From contig NW_024103452.1 in NCBI RefSeq assembly GCF_003945595.2, positions 3,697,524 to 3,761,523 on the forward strand: a stretch of DNA of 64,000 nt, read 5' to 3'. Positions 26,801 to 37,439 of the stretch are shown here, piece by piece. The position numbers and the translations under genes are program-made. The DNA is from Pipra filicauda. Taxonomy: Eukaryota; Chordata; Aves; Passeriformes; Pipridae. The first letter of the stretch is position 1. Each line of letters begins with the position of its first letter. Under the pieces are notes generated by a model that saw only the letters and a list, made by a program, of their open reading frames with translations, ran no database searches and had not been told where the DNA came from.

Positions 26801-29800
26801 TATGTGTTTAATCAGAAATTATTTTATGTGGATTCATCCTTACACTCAGGATTTAAATGATACAGGATTGATTCTCATTATGCTGAAATTACACTGGTGC
26901 AAAGAAGGATGAAATTGGGTACCCGACCATTTCCAAAGAGTATATCCTCAGACAGACTCTTAGTCACGCACAAATCCTTCATGTATTTCTAATCAGTCAA
27001 AAGAGACCAGATTCTGCCTTCGGTTACCACGAACCTTTTCCCCATGTGTATGTTACAGTGAAATCTCCTTAAGACATGTTCCTGCATCTATTAGTGATTC
27101 TGTCCCAGCTTATATATCTACATAATCTAAAATATATTCCCAACAGATAAAAAGTCTAATCAAGAAGATGCTAAGGCAACAGAAACATCTTGGTAAATAC
27201 AACAAAATGCTACTGTTTGTGGTAAGCCAAAATAAGTGCAATGAAAACTGTGTTACTCCTGCTTGAAATCTTACAGAGTCTTGGTGATCATTAGGTAATT
27301 AGTGATTGCTGATGATCATCTTAGACCTGCTACTAGTGTATAAAGGGAAATCATTATGTACTTTTATCACCATCTTTCTTACAGAAGCAGGACACCTTAC
27401 AATACTCAACACACTGATTCAAGCAGAATGATAATTTGGGTGTCATTCCCATTTTAGAAATGGGAACAGAAGGAAAAAAACCAGCAGCAGCCTGTGCTGC
27501 AAAAGCAACAGATCAGGTTAATGAACTCCAGTGTCATGAGCCCTTGGCTAGTATTATATCCCACAATCGCCTGCCTTTTAAGTACCAAATATTCACAGTA
27601 CAAATTTCAGATTATCTCGGCATCTCCAGCTCCAAGTGTTTTCAACAGTGAAAAGAACCATGATTTGAGTGTGGCAAAGGAGCACAACCAGCACAAAGCA
27701 CTGGTATGAGTCAGATCTGCTGGCTTCTCCTCACAATACTTTCTGCAGATTTTTGCTGACTCCTGCTAGTTTCTAAAAATGCTGTTAAGCTTATGTCTTG
27801 CAATCTGTGTACATCCAAGAAGTACAGATCATGAGGATTAACTTCTTCTAGTTCCCCAGATAACAAGTCACCAAAAGAAGCAGATATGGCGGTACCTTTC
27901 TATGAAGATTCTATTAATATACCACTTTGAGAACAAGGTAAACCAGGGGTATTATCCATCCAGCAAAGGTCTGGTCATGCATGTTTCTGAGGTAAAGTGG
28001 GAATACAGCAAACACACATCTTAATAAACTAAGCTTAACAGCTTAACAACACTTTTCAACTACAGAGAGCTTTAGAGGCATTAGCTATCAAATTAATCTT
28101 GACAAAAAAACCCTTGCCTGACTAAATGTAAATGGTAAGATACTGCAGTTTCCTACTTTACTGAGAGAAATTACTATGGAAAACTAAGGTATAAAACTAA
28201 GGTATGAAATAAAGCAAGGTAGATAACATTGCCTCCCAGTATAGGGCTCTATTTAGGATCCAGGAGATTTCTACCAAATAGGCTACTCTAATCAACATTG
28301 GGGGAAAAGTATTACTGTGAGGGTTCATTCAGCCAAAATAAGCCATTTTTCCCACAGCTAGTCCACATTAGAATATCATCAATCAAAAGTTGCCTTTTAA
28401 TGGACTGTTGAACTTATCCCTCAACATTTTGACTAGTCTAATGGGATATTGGATCTCCACGTGCAGGAGTAAGTTATTAACCTGTAAGAATCAGAGAAGG
28501 AGTAGTAAAAACCGTAACTTTGTAATCCATACTTCCTGTCATCTCTTTTTCATTACTCTCTTCCTTCCTGCGGTATTGATAACACAATTCATCCATTTCA
28601 GACTGCAAAATATTTCACTTAATAATCTAAGACATAACAGCTCCCATGACTCAGTTTCTTCCTATGGAAAAAGTTTGAATTTCTAATCAAAAGTCAACAC
28701 AAGCCTAGTGTGGGAAATTTCTGCTCAATTCAAGAATGAGGAAAACTTCCCTCTTACTGGTTTATTTAAGACTACCTTAGTGCATAAAGAAAAATGCAGT
28801 ACAGTATTAAAAGTGAAAATAGAGAAAAATGGCATGCCTTGATTTAGGTCTTAGTACTACCACCCTTACTCACAGAACTTTTATAAGTTTATTTTTATGC
28901 CTACTTGAAAGAAGATTTAGTCCATGCTTATCAAAATATAATAAAAATCCCAGTAAATATAAGGGAGGCAGAGATATCGCTAGGGAATGTTTTAAGCTTT
29001 CAGACCAGTCTAGTGGGAAGCTGCCCAGGGAAAACAGGAGCTCTTCAGTTAGAAAATTGTTTGGATGATTCAAGTCTAGCTTTTCTCATTTAAATAAAAA
29101 TTAACATAATTTATCATCTGATGACTACAAAAACTAGACTGTGGACTCAGCAACTCCTCCGTGTTCTTACTTACTTCTCAAATCAGGTCAAAAGTGAATC
29201 AGATTTTATTATAATGGATAAATTTTAGTAACTTTGCTCATAGATTTCAACTGAAGCTTTATATGCATGAGGGCTGAAAACAGAACCACTAATTCAATAT
29301 ATATCTACTTGTTGCAGATAATGAAGGTTGTGCAAAAATTATTCTTAGTCCATATGAGCCATAGGACACTTATTTTTTTTTAAAATCCTCTCATTTCTGC
29401 ATTCCTGGCTCAACGTTCATGGCTCTGGAGAAACCACGGAAATTTCAAAAAAAGAAAAACGTTTAAATCACTATGTAAACAATCTGTCACAAAGTCAGAC
29501 TATAGTTCTTACCCTGGTCAACTCTTACATGCAAGAGAGTGGGAATCTAATTTAAAAAGAGGGTTAAAATCCAATTTTTTATAATAGTCAGCAATATTAT
29601 AACTTCACATTCATATTCTATGGTTATTTCAGGCCTGCCTCAGATTAAAAAAAAAAGTCAGATTTTGAATTACTGTAATTAACTGCAAAAGCTTGCTGAT
29701 TTGTTGATGCAAAATAATGTCAATCTTTTTCATAAACTTGTTAGGATATTTGTAAATAAGTAGAAAAAAATTATGCAAGGAACAGAAATTCACTCTTTGT

Positions 29801-31865
29801 CATCAGTTTGCTGTTGGACCACAGAAAAAGGTGTTGTGAGGAGGGACATAAGCAAAAACTGTGGTCCTTTCTCTGACATCATTAGTGTAACATTCCCAAA
29901 CAGTGAGCCATAATCTTGTCACAGGGTGCTTGTGAGAGTCTATTTTACATTTTGCCCTGAAATCTTATTAAGTCTGGAAGTAAGGAAGGTGTGAAACGTT
30001 GAGTTTGCTCAGAAGCAGAGCAGGCCAAAAATTAGTTTGGAAAGCAGTGGAGAAGGAAAAGACAAATCCCTCTTGAGCTGAATAGCCACAGGCATATGCT
30101 ATTAATTTTTAGCTATTAAAAAGTTCTGACGTATATTTTGAAAATCTTGACTCTTACACTGTTTTTTTTTTCCTAAGAATATCAATGGAAATTTTAATTT
30201 CAGGGTACAAGCTCCACAGTCTGGCCCTAAATTGAGAATATCCAACCCATGAACATCACTGAAGTATCAATGCAGTTGACAGTAATTTCACTATCAGTGT
30301 TACGTATTTCCACCTTAAATGTGAGACGCTCCTGCATCACTACTGTGTGCATTACACAGAACTGCATGACATAAAATTCAAATTCTGCAAACAATATTGA
30401 ATCCAGTTCTCTTTTGCAGTTGGAAATCAAGAGAGAAAGAAGAATCACAACTCTCTCTAATAGTACTGACCAATTTACGACAGTAAGCAATGGCACAACT
30501 GCTGCAAAATCCAGTTCTTGGTCTGATCCTACAGAACAGAGCATTGCCCTATACATGCTCGAGGAAAGTTGAATGGGATCAGGCTATTAAACAGATTTAA
30601 CATGAGAGATAAATCAGAGCTGTAATCTCAAATGCAAATCATTTAAGTATTCATTGATACCTGCCTTGCAGCTGCTGTAGGTGGAGTGATGCAAGAATGG
30701 TCTAAGAGTGATCTAAGACAGAACACACAGCTGCTGTCCAGGGCTGGGGGCAGAAATGCAGTTTTTATTTTGTAATTCTTATATTCTGTGCATTTTCCAG
30801 GTGCTAACTGTGTTTTACTGGAACACTGAGGACACTGAGCTGTCATTCTTTGTATCAAGAAGTCTGATTCAGCGTTGTAAAAGACATAAATGAATTATGG
30901 CATCTGGCTTTACCAAATTATAGCTATGGTCCAATAATTTTATTCCATTGTTGTGTTCTGGTAAATCTTTTCTTCTATTAAAGCAGATTCATTAACAAGG
31001 CACTAGAAAACAACATTTTCTGCAGTCTATAATATCAGCTTTTGTCACAAAAGTCTTTATAAGCACTTGACACACAACATGCACCCCAAGCAAACCAGGA
31101 TCAAAAGCCCAGGTATGGCTGCAAAGAAGTACAAAACAGTCTGGGCCTTGATTCTGCTTCTACTATGGTCAACAAGAGAGAGAATGAGTCCTTTTTCTCC
31201 TCTAAAATGCTTCTAAACCGCAATCCCTGTCAAATATTGGTCTAGAGGTTGACAACACTACCTTGGATACAGGATTTTCGCAGAAGACAAGAAAGAATCA
31301 AGGCACAAACATGTCAGATCACAGTTACCAGTGGGCAACTATAGTCTGGTTTGTTTCTTTGTTACAAAAGATTAAAGCAATAAGAATCTGACCATGCTTC
31401 TATCAATTTAAAATGCTCTGCTAGATAAATATTTTTAAGATCTGTACAACCGGCCTTCTATTTAACAATGAATACATTTCAGACTAATGTGCTGCCAAGA
31501 TCCAGCTCTCTTTCTAGCAGCTGAATTCTTGGATAAAATCATTTTGCAGGGTATGAGCAATGCAGTTCTGAAAATAGCATCACTGCAAAACGAAAGATGG
31601 CAAGAACCTCTACAATGCTGATTTATTTCAATGAAATTTCACCTTTTATGATCAGTATCTATTTTGATGTTTTCAACTGAATTTTTGTACTTAATGAAAT
31701 GTAAATCCATAGAATTTGTTAATTCTGAGGCTTCAGCATAAATGTCTAAGTGGGATACAAACAAACAAAAAAAAATACTGATTCACAATTTTCATCATAA
31801 AATATGTAAAACAGAAAAATGTTTTGTGGGATCAAATAGTTTGCATTTCTTACCACAATATGTAC
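17869..31865. other. Intronic DNA, nothing recognised
   Basis: Fourteen kilobases of AT-rich intron. The longest open frame is 109 codons on the minus strand (30227-30556) and has no recognisable domain. No CR1 or LTR fragment was found. Short A-rich runs occur, for example near 26365-26400. Any regulatory content needs cross-species alignment. Confidence 0.6.
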
Positions 31866-31985
31866 AGAGACACTAAAAAAACAAAAAAGAAAAGAAAAAA
31901 AACCAAAACCAAAAACAAACAAGCAAACAAACAAACAAAACAGCAAAAACCCCTCACAAAACCACCAAAAAAACACCACCAATCA
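31866..31985. repeat. A/C-rich low-complexity tract with (CAAA)n core
   Basis: About 120 bp of plus-strand DNA made almost only of A and C, with AAAAAAC units, then CAAACAAACAAACAAA near 31915-31940 and finally ACCACCAAAAAAACACCACC. No retroelement body adjoins it. In the sense direction of CACNA2D1 it is a long T/G tract. Confidence 0.85.
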
Positions 31986-34900
31986 ACAAGCTGTTTCTGT
32001 TTCACACCTCAGTATGTTTCTACTAGAAGAATGGATTGGAGCAACACTCTTTAAAATACCAGTGGGTTTGTACATCTTGCATAATGCTCAGCATTCAGAT
32101 GTGTGTTGCTGAGAAAACACTAAGAGGTGATATTGTACTTCCCTGATTATAAGGAGATTACATCTTTTGGCTCTCTTTCCAATTCACTGATATGAAGGTA
32201 CAGTTCAGTAGATTATTTTTTCCTAATAATGAAGATTTTTAAATAGATTGGAAAAACAAAACAATTTGCAAATGAGAAAGAGCCTGATATTTTACAGTCC
32301 ATTAATGCACCAGTCTTTTCTAATTAACGTCAGCAGTAAAAGTGGCATTCTTCTATCACAGACTTTATGCTAAAAATGAGATTATATATATATGAGATGT
32401 GTCAAAATCCCTAAGTCTGACAGTAGAAACAGATGAAAAGGACACATCATAAATGTCATCCCTCTATCTCTGGTCACCAATGCTGTATCAAAAGCAATGC
32501 TGCATTCCAAGCCCAGCCACAATCTCAGCAGGACCTACACTTGTTAGGTCCGTGTGAAGAAACCAAAAATATGAATGTCTCAGTTGTGCAAGCCCTAATT
32601 CGTATGACTCATACAGACTTCCCTGAGTTGTCCTAATGACACCGAAACAGTAAGGATGACTCAAGCAAGTGAAAAATGGGAATATATAACTTCTTTTTAA
32701 AAAATTTCTTGCCTGTATACATACAGATATATGTTCATATGTATATTATTTTTATCTTCTCTATATCATTTTTATCCACATAATATTTTACACCGATTTA
32801 TCTAAGTGGCAAATCTGTCTTGAATATAATGTATAATTTAATATATACATACAGAACAGGTGACTGAGGATGAAAAAATGCTAAAAGATAAGGGAAAAGA
32901 GAAAAGAAGTGGCAGAGGAAAATTAGAGAAAAGAAAAAAAAGAACAGACATGACCACGATGATGTAGTTAGAGAAATAGTCCCATTGATATTGAAAGGCT
33001 TCATCTCTAAGTTTATAAAAATTAAAATATCTGTTTAGTTTTTTTAATGTACAGATTTATTATCAGAAAGCAGTAGGTGTATCTTTATATAGTACATTAC
33101 TCACTATCAGTAACAATATCAACACTGCTAAGACATGTTGTGCCAAAAGGATACTTAAGAACTACAACATATATTTAAACTCAAGACTATCTGTTTTGAT
33201 GCAGTACAGAGAAAAGAACAGAAATAAATTGAGTCCTGTGCTATCGTTATCAGGAAACATACAAACTACATGTACTTAATAGTGCGTTTTTTTCTGAAGC
33301 CTTTATAGATGCTATGATAAATAAATATATATGGCTACAAAGAAAGAAGTACTTTATGTACTGTGATACCAGTAGTGTGGTTAAAGTGACAGCATTACTA
33401 TAGACAACAATATTCTCATCTAAGTGCAAAATATCTGCTGTGTTGTATGTGTAATTGAAGGACTTGGAGGTGCTGTGTTAAAAGTAAGAACATGGTATCT
33501 TGTACCAGCATATGACAGATACCTAATACATGATACAATGAAAATGATACATTTTAATGATACGTAATATGCATCACTCAGCAGCTAGCTAAGCCTCATA
33601 GCTAAAGATCAAGACATAATTACTGCTATATTTAAATAGTTCATTAAAGTCTTCAATATTTGCAGTGAAATATTCCAACACCAGAAACAACAAATGTGAT
33701 CATACCACCTGCTCAGATCTTCAGTGAAAAATTAAGGTTCCCATTTCATACAGCACAAACCTGAAATTCTCTATATATTGCTGGGTAAATATATCAGAGA
33801 GTTCCTGCCTTATCAGAGAAGTAAAATGAATGAAATTACTGAGATTCTACAGGCATTACTTAAATGTTTGACATTTTTTGCTACAAATGTTTCACGCTTG
33901 TATATTACTGTATTAGTGATACTTCTAAATGTTTTAGTAAAAGCGTATGTTAAAATATTTATAGATGCAGAAGAAATAGATGACTGAAAGAAAAGTGATT
34001 ATACAAAAAGCAGTTGTTAAAGAAATCATGAACTATACAGCCCTGAATATGCACATTTTTGACCCAACAGCTGGGAAATACTGCTTCCTCAGAGCTACTT
34101 TTTAACTAAGAGAAAAAAAGGACTGAAAATAATGGGGAGAAAGCAGGTAGCTAAGTACATATCATCAGCAAACCTTCAGTTCTTCAATTATTCATGTCCT
34201 TTCTTTCTTTTATTCTCTTCTCCCATGTTTTTTCATATTTTTAGTATTCTTAATATATAATATCTTTCACATTAAAAGCATTTGCGTCACTTCTCTTTGT
34301 TCTTTCCCATTTGTAATCCATAGTAGGAAATGAAACAGTGCTGTCAAGGCTTAAAAAAGAATTAAAAAATTGTTTTCTCTTTCACCTGTTACATCATTAC
34401 TTTTTGCAAAGCAGTTCTCTCTGCATCAACCTGTTGTGCTTCCTTGTAAATGAACTAAGTCTTGCTTGCACTTTGATTCCATTTCAAATGGGAAACATAA
34501 CTATGAAGGATGGACAGGCACTATAGATTATTTCTACAACGTTTCAGTGGAATAATAATGAGAAAAAAAGAGAGCCAACAGCAAGTAGATTGTGTAGAGC
34601 ATGAAAACGTTGATGACTAACATCATACTATGAATTACTTTATCATAGTTATAATTAAAGTTATATGTTTCATTGCTGACAATTTCTATTATCATTGCTG
34701 GCAGTAAAGGTAAATTCTGAAGGGAATCCGCAAAAACGGACAGGGGACAAAATAATTTTTATGGAAATATCACATAATCTTACCCTAAAAAGCTATCTAG
34801 ACTTTTATTTAAAATTATACATAATCTTTTTATACACTGGGTTATATATTTCCTTCTCATTTTAACCCAGCACAATCTATGTAGAAGATATTTTGTAATT

Positions 34901-35466
34901 AGTTGTGCATGATAACCTTATCATCTCAATAAGAAACCATAAATAGAGGAGCTCAAACACAAGAAAAGCAATGACTTAAAAAGCCCGGGCTTTGTATTTA
35001 GCTACTCTTGCTTTTACATGGCACATCTTTATAAACCGGAAGATTTTAAAAGAACAGTAAGAAAATACTTTAAAAGATAATTTTCCCTACAATAAAAGAC
35101 CGTATTTATTCAGCTTATAAGATATTAAGTGGTCATTCTACACTTATCTTTGTATTCCTTTCTTTCGTATAACAGTGCTAGCATCCCTTTGAGTCTTTCA
35201 TAATGGAACCGATACTGAGAACTGAATCCAATTATAACAGCCTACCAGCAGTACTAATTGGTGAAAATGCATTGCTCATAATTGTTGTAAACTCATCCTT
35301 CTGCCCAGGATGAACGACAGTCATAAATTCTACCCAGCGTTAAACAATGAGGGAAGACTACCATTAGCACTATTTTTCTTATGTAAAATGCATTAAAGTG
35401 ACTCATCCACTTAAAAGTTACCTACTGGTAGCTTTAACCCAGATTCGGGGACTACGGTAAGTGCTT
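31986..35466. other. Intronic DNA, nothing recognised
   Basis: Very AT-rich sequence with short TA repeats such as ATATATATAT near 32385 and many T-rich runs. No gene or mobile element is recognisable. It ends at the A/C tract that borders the CpG island. Confidence 0.6.
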
Positions 35467-35510
35467 AAAAAAAACCCCAAAACAACCAAACAAAAATAAT
35501 ATAAAAATAA
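35467..35510. repeat. A/C-rich simple tract
   Basis: A-rich DNA with CCCC, CC and CC runs, including ccaaacaaaaa at 35486-35496, which is the exact reverse complement of tttttgtttgg at 36087-36097. It is a low-complexity tract at the intronic edge of the CpG island. Confidence 0.7.
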
Positions 35511-36072
35511 TGAGGTGAGAGAGAAGAAAAAGGAAGAAAACACGAACACAGTGCTTTGTCGTGGATTTTTTTCCCGATATGATTTTTCTCCAATATGATA
35601 CATCGGCTTCTTTTTGCCTTTCTTTTATTGCATCATTATTATGTGATCTTTGCACTGCTCTGGGCAACATTTTCATGCTAATAACTCTGCAGCACTTCAA
35701 AGATTTCCATCTCAGGGCCAGGCGAGGCACCGAGCTGCGTGCACCGAGAGCATCCCTCAGCTCTCGCGAAGGTATTTTTGAGAAACAACGATCTGCAAGG
35801 CCAAGCCTGAAGAGATCAGTTCTTCAGTTGTGTGGCTTTCAGCGAGCAAAAAAAGATCCTTCGGCGGGACCCACGCGTGTGCACCCCCGGACCCCGCAGC
35901 ACCGGGAGCCCCTGTGGATGCACTGGAGCGCGGCCAAGCCAGGAGGGAGCCGGAGCTCGGGCTCGGAACTCCCAGCCCTGCCCGCCTGCCCTCCTCACGT
36001 GCCGGCCGCGGAACGGCAACAAAATCCGCCTTTCTGTGTGGATTTTAATAAAATTGCGAAAGTTTCCTGGTG

Positions 36073-36130
36073 GTTTTGTTGTGGGGTTTTTGTTTGGTTT
36101 TGGTTTTGGGTTTTGTTTGGTTTTTTGTTT

Positions 36131-36167
<37 letters not shown>
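36073..36167. repeat. G/T-rich tract followed by 35 T (sense-strand A35)
   Basis: The plus strand from 36073 to 36132 is almost only G and T, with GGGG, GG, GG, GGG, GG and GG runs separated by T-rich loops, and then T35 at 36133-36167. On the sense strand of CACNA2D1 this is A35 starting about 400 nt into intron 1. No retrotransposed body is recognisable beside the homopolymer, so it is called a simple repeat. Confidence 0.85.
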
Positions 36168-36168
<1 letters not shown>

Positions 36169-36568
36169 TAAACAGTGTTAAATCTCCATCCACGCTGGAA
36201 TAACCTCTGTGGGAGGAAGGGGCGGACTCTTTGTAACTCGAAACTTTCTTCTCGGCAAGGGTGACCTGACGAGGTATATTTGGAGCCGGGAGCCGCTCCG
36301 GAGCGGGCTTTCCAGGCGAAGCCTTTATCTCAAAAGTCCCGCCGCCGGCCGTCACCGGGGCTTCTCCCCTCGCGGTGACAGCCCCGGCGGGACCCTCCGC
36401 TAGCCTGACTCTTTCCTAAGCAAAAGCTGTCGAAATCCTGCAATTTTCCCCCACCACCACTTTCCCCCGGACTAACTTGATTTCCCTTTGTACTGTCGCT
36501 GTCCCCGGCGCCGAGGAGCGCCCCCGCCCCAGCCGCGCCCCCGCCCCGGACCCCTGGACCCCGGCAAG

Positions 36569-36574
36569 ACTTAC
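36569..36574 (-). other. CACNA2D1: Splice donor of CACNA2D1 exon 1
   Basis: The minus strand reads CCACCAC followed by GTAAGT, a perfect match to the intron side of the U1 snRNA consensus. The cut falls after two bases of a codon (AC), consistent with a threonine completed by exon 2 as in the mammalian gene. The exon side (CAC rather than CAG) is less ideal. Confidence 0.92.
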
Positions 36575-36669
36575 GTGGTGGCTGAGGGGAACGGTCCCTC
36601 CGAAGAGTGGTTCATCACCAGGGACTGGAAAAGTGTCAGGCTAAAGACCAGCAGCCAGCCAGCAGCCAT
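36575..36669 (-). CDS. CACNA2D1: CACNA2D1 coding exon 1 (signal peptide of calcium channel alpha-2/delta-1)
   Basis: This exon encodes the N-terminus of the alpha-2/delta-1 auxiliary subunit of voltage-gated calcium channels, an extracellular membrane-anchored protein that raises channel surface expression and binds gabapentinoids. Read on the minus strand from ATG at 36669 it gives 31 codons plus two bases of a split codon, then GTAAGT. The peptide starts MAAGWLLVFS, has the hydrophobic core LTLFQSL at residues 11-17 and ends SSEGPFPSAT. From memory of the mammalian protein, about 21 of 31 residues match, including MAAG, LTLFQSL, SSE and PFPSA, and the exon ends at the same place with the same phase. 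The start context has A at -3 and G at +4. The exon sits in a CpG island, as expected for a first exon. The remaining exons lie beyond the left end of the window. The identity is confident; it rests on one short exon. Confidence 0.93.
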
Positions 36670-36675
36670 CTTCCT

Positions 36676-36690
36676 GATCGAAGATCGATC
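36676..36690 (-). promoter_or_regulatory. Short hairpin just before the CACNA2D1 start codon
   Basis: The sense strand reads GATCGA, TCT, TCGATC: a perfect 6-bp stem with a three-base loop ending seven bases before the AUG. From memory the mammalian leader has a closely similar ATCTTCGATC block before its start, so part of it may be conserved. Confidence 0.45.
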
Positions 36691-36788
36691 CCCCTTTCCC
36701 AAGTCGGCGAGACGGCAATAATAATAAATTCAATTATCGCGTGTGTGGCGGTGCGGGGGGGCCGTGGTTCTTTAAAGCCTCCTCCGCT

Positions 36789-36809
36789 CCCCCCCCCCCA
36801 CCCGCCCCC
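36789..36809 (-). promoter_or_regulatory. G-quadruplex-capable tract in CACNA2D1 5' UTR
   Basis: The sense (minus) strand has G5, C, G3, T, G11 in 21 nt, 120-140 nt before the start codon. This satisfies the usual four-run quadruplex pattern. Seven C on the sense strand at 36761-36755 could instead pair with the G11 run to make a hairpin. Both are structural predictions. Confidence 0.55.
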
Positions 36810-36959
36810 TCGCAGGAGGCGCAGCCCAGAGATGCGCGGAGAAGCGAGAGCGCGGCCGAGGGTGGGGAGGAGGAGGAGAAACGATGGAGATCTGTGGGTG
36901 GAGTGGGGAAAGAGACGAAATAGAGAAAAGGGAGAGAGCGAAAGATACTCCACTCTCTG

Positions 36960-37001
36960 CTACTCCAGCAGCAGCTCCAGCTTCGTCTGATCCGCCGCCA
37001 T
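36960..37001 (-). other. Predicted 13-codon upstream ORF in CACNA2D1 leader
   Basis: On the minus strand an ATG at 37001 opens MAADQTKLELLLE and stops at TAG (36962-36960), 290 nt before the main start codon. The context is moderate: C at -3, G at +4. It is the only upstream ATG between 37001 and the main start. It would be translated first if the leader extends past 37001 and would be expected to lower main-ORF translation, with reinitiation possible given the long spacing. Whether the leader reaches this far is not known. Confidence 0.5.
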
Positions 37002-37060
37002 CAGCGCTACTTTTGTAACAGATCCTACTCCGCGTGTGTGTGTGAGCGTCCGTCCCTGAT

Positions 37061-37267
37061 TTATTCCCCTGATTGCAGAGCAGAAAGAGGAGGAGGAGGT
37101 GGAGAGAGGCAGGCGGGGTGGTGGCTCCTGAAAGGAGAGGAGGGAAGAAGGGGAGAGAGTTGGGAGACGGGCAGCTTGCTGCCGGCTCCTGCCTTCCGTG
37201 CCGGCAGCGGGGAAAGTCGGGGCGGGGAGCGGGGGCGGGCGCGGGCCCTGTGGCGGCCGCGCTCCAT
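37061..37267 (-). other. Second possible upstream ORF, 68 codons, used only by a long leader
   Basis: A minus-strand ATG at 37267 opens an arginine/proline/serine-rich frame (MERGRHRARARP...) ending at TAA near 37061. It would be in the mRNA only if transcription starts at the TATA element near 37444 and the leader is unspliced. The composition is what random GC-rich DNA gives, so a functional peptide is unlikely; a role as a translational brake is the more reasonable reading. Confidence 0.3.
37219..37239. promoter_or_regulatory. Paired GC boxes (SP/KLF sites)
   Basis: The plus strand has GGGGCGGGG at 37219-37227 and GGGGGCGGG at 37231-37239, both matching SP1/KLF cores. They lie between the two upstream ORFs' start region and the MEF2 site. 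Confidence 0.5.
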
Positions 37268-37322
37268 ACAAGGCGCCGAGGAACTCCCCGGGCCGGGCGG
37301 CCCCGGGGCCGCGGAGCCACCG

Positions 37323-37331
37323 CCCCGCCCC
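37323..37331. promoter_or_regulatory. GC box next to the MEF2 site
   Basis: CCCCGCCCC matches an SP/KLF box and ends 14 bp from the MEF2 consensus. The pairing of a GC box and a MEF2 site is typical of muscle promoters, but function is inferred. Confidence 0.45.
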
Positions 37332-37345
37332 GCGCAGCCCGCACG

Positions 37346-37355
37346 CTATTTTTAA
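37346..37355. promoter_or_regulatory. MEF2 consensus site
   Basis: CTATTTTTAA fits the MEF2 consensus YTAWWWWTAR at every position. It is an isolated AT block within GC-rich promoter DNA, next to a GC box. MEF2 drives muscle and neuronal genes, and CACNA2D1 is strongly expressed in skeletal muscle, heart and brain, so the site is plausible. Occupancy is inference. Confidence 0.5.
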
Positions 37356-37439
37356 AACCGTTTCGTGCCTTATTTTAATTCCAGCTCCCTCCTGCCAGGC
37401 TCGGCAGCAGCAGCAGCCGCACACAGACCGTGTGCCGCC

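Larger units (their letters stand above)
1..36574 (-). other. CACNA2D1: CACNA2D1 intron 1, 5' portion (partial)
   Basis: The donor at 36569-36574 opens an intron that runs leftwards on the minus strand and leaves the window at base 1. Intron 1 of this gene is very long in other vertebrates, so more than 36 kb without another exon is expected. I looked for exon 2, which should encode a stretch beginning near IKSWVDKMQ, and did not find it on either strand. The DNA is AT-rich with many short chance open frames. Only one clear mobile element (11861-12456) and several simple repeats were recognised. Any enhancers here cannot be identified without alignment to other species. Confidence 0.85.

Noticed and set aside
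30227..30556. 109-codon minus-strand open frame with hydrophobic stretches
   Set aside because: Sense to the host gene but without splice signals in frame, recognisable domain or repeat identity; plausible by chance in 36 kb.
35561..36181. 206-codon plus-strand open frame, the second longest in the window
   Set aside because: It runs antisense to CACNA2D1 through the CpG island, where stop codons are rare, and ends in a polyphenylalanine made by T35. No domain is seen.
1..36568. CACNA2D1 exon 2
   Set aside because: I scanned for sequence encoding the expected IKSWVDKMQ stretch on the minus strand with splice sites and saw none; it probably lies beyond the left end.
36772..37424. Several GC-rich minus-strand open frames of 100-190 codons
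   Set aside because: They lack a convincing ATG, overlap the CACNA2D1 leader, and have the R/P/G/S bias of CpG-island DNA in a non-coding frame.
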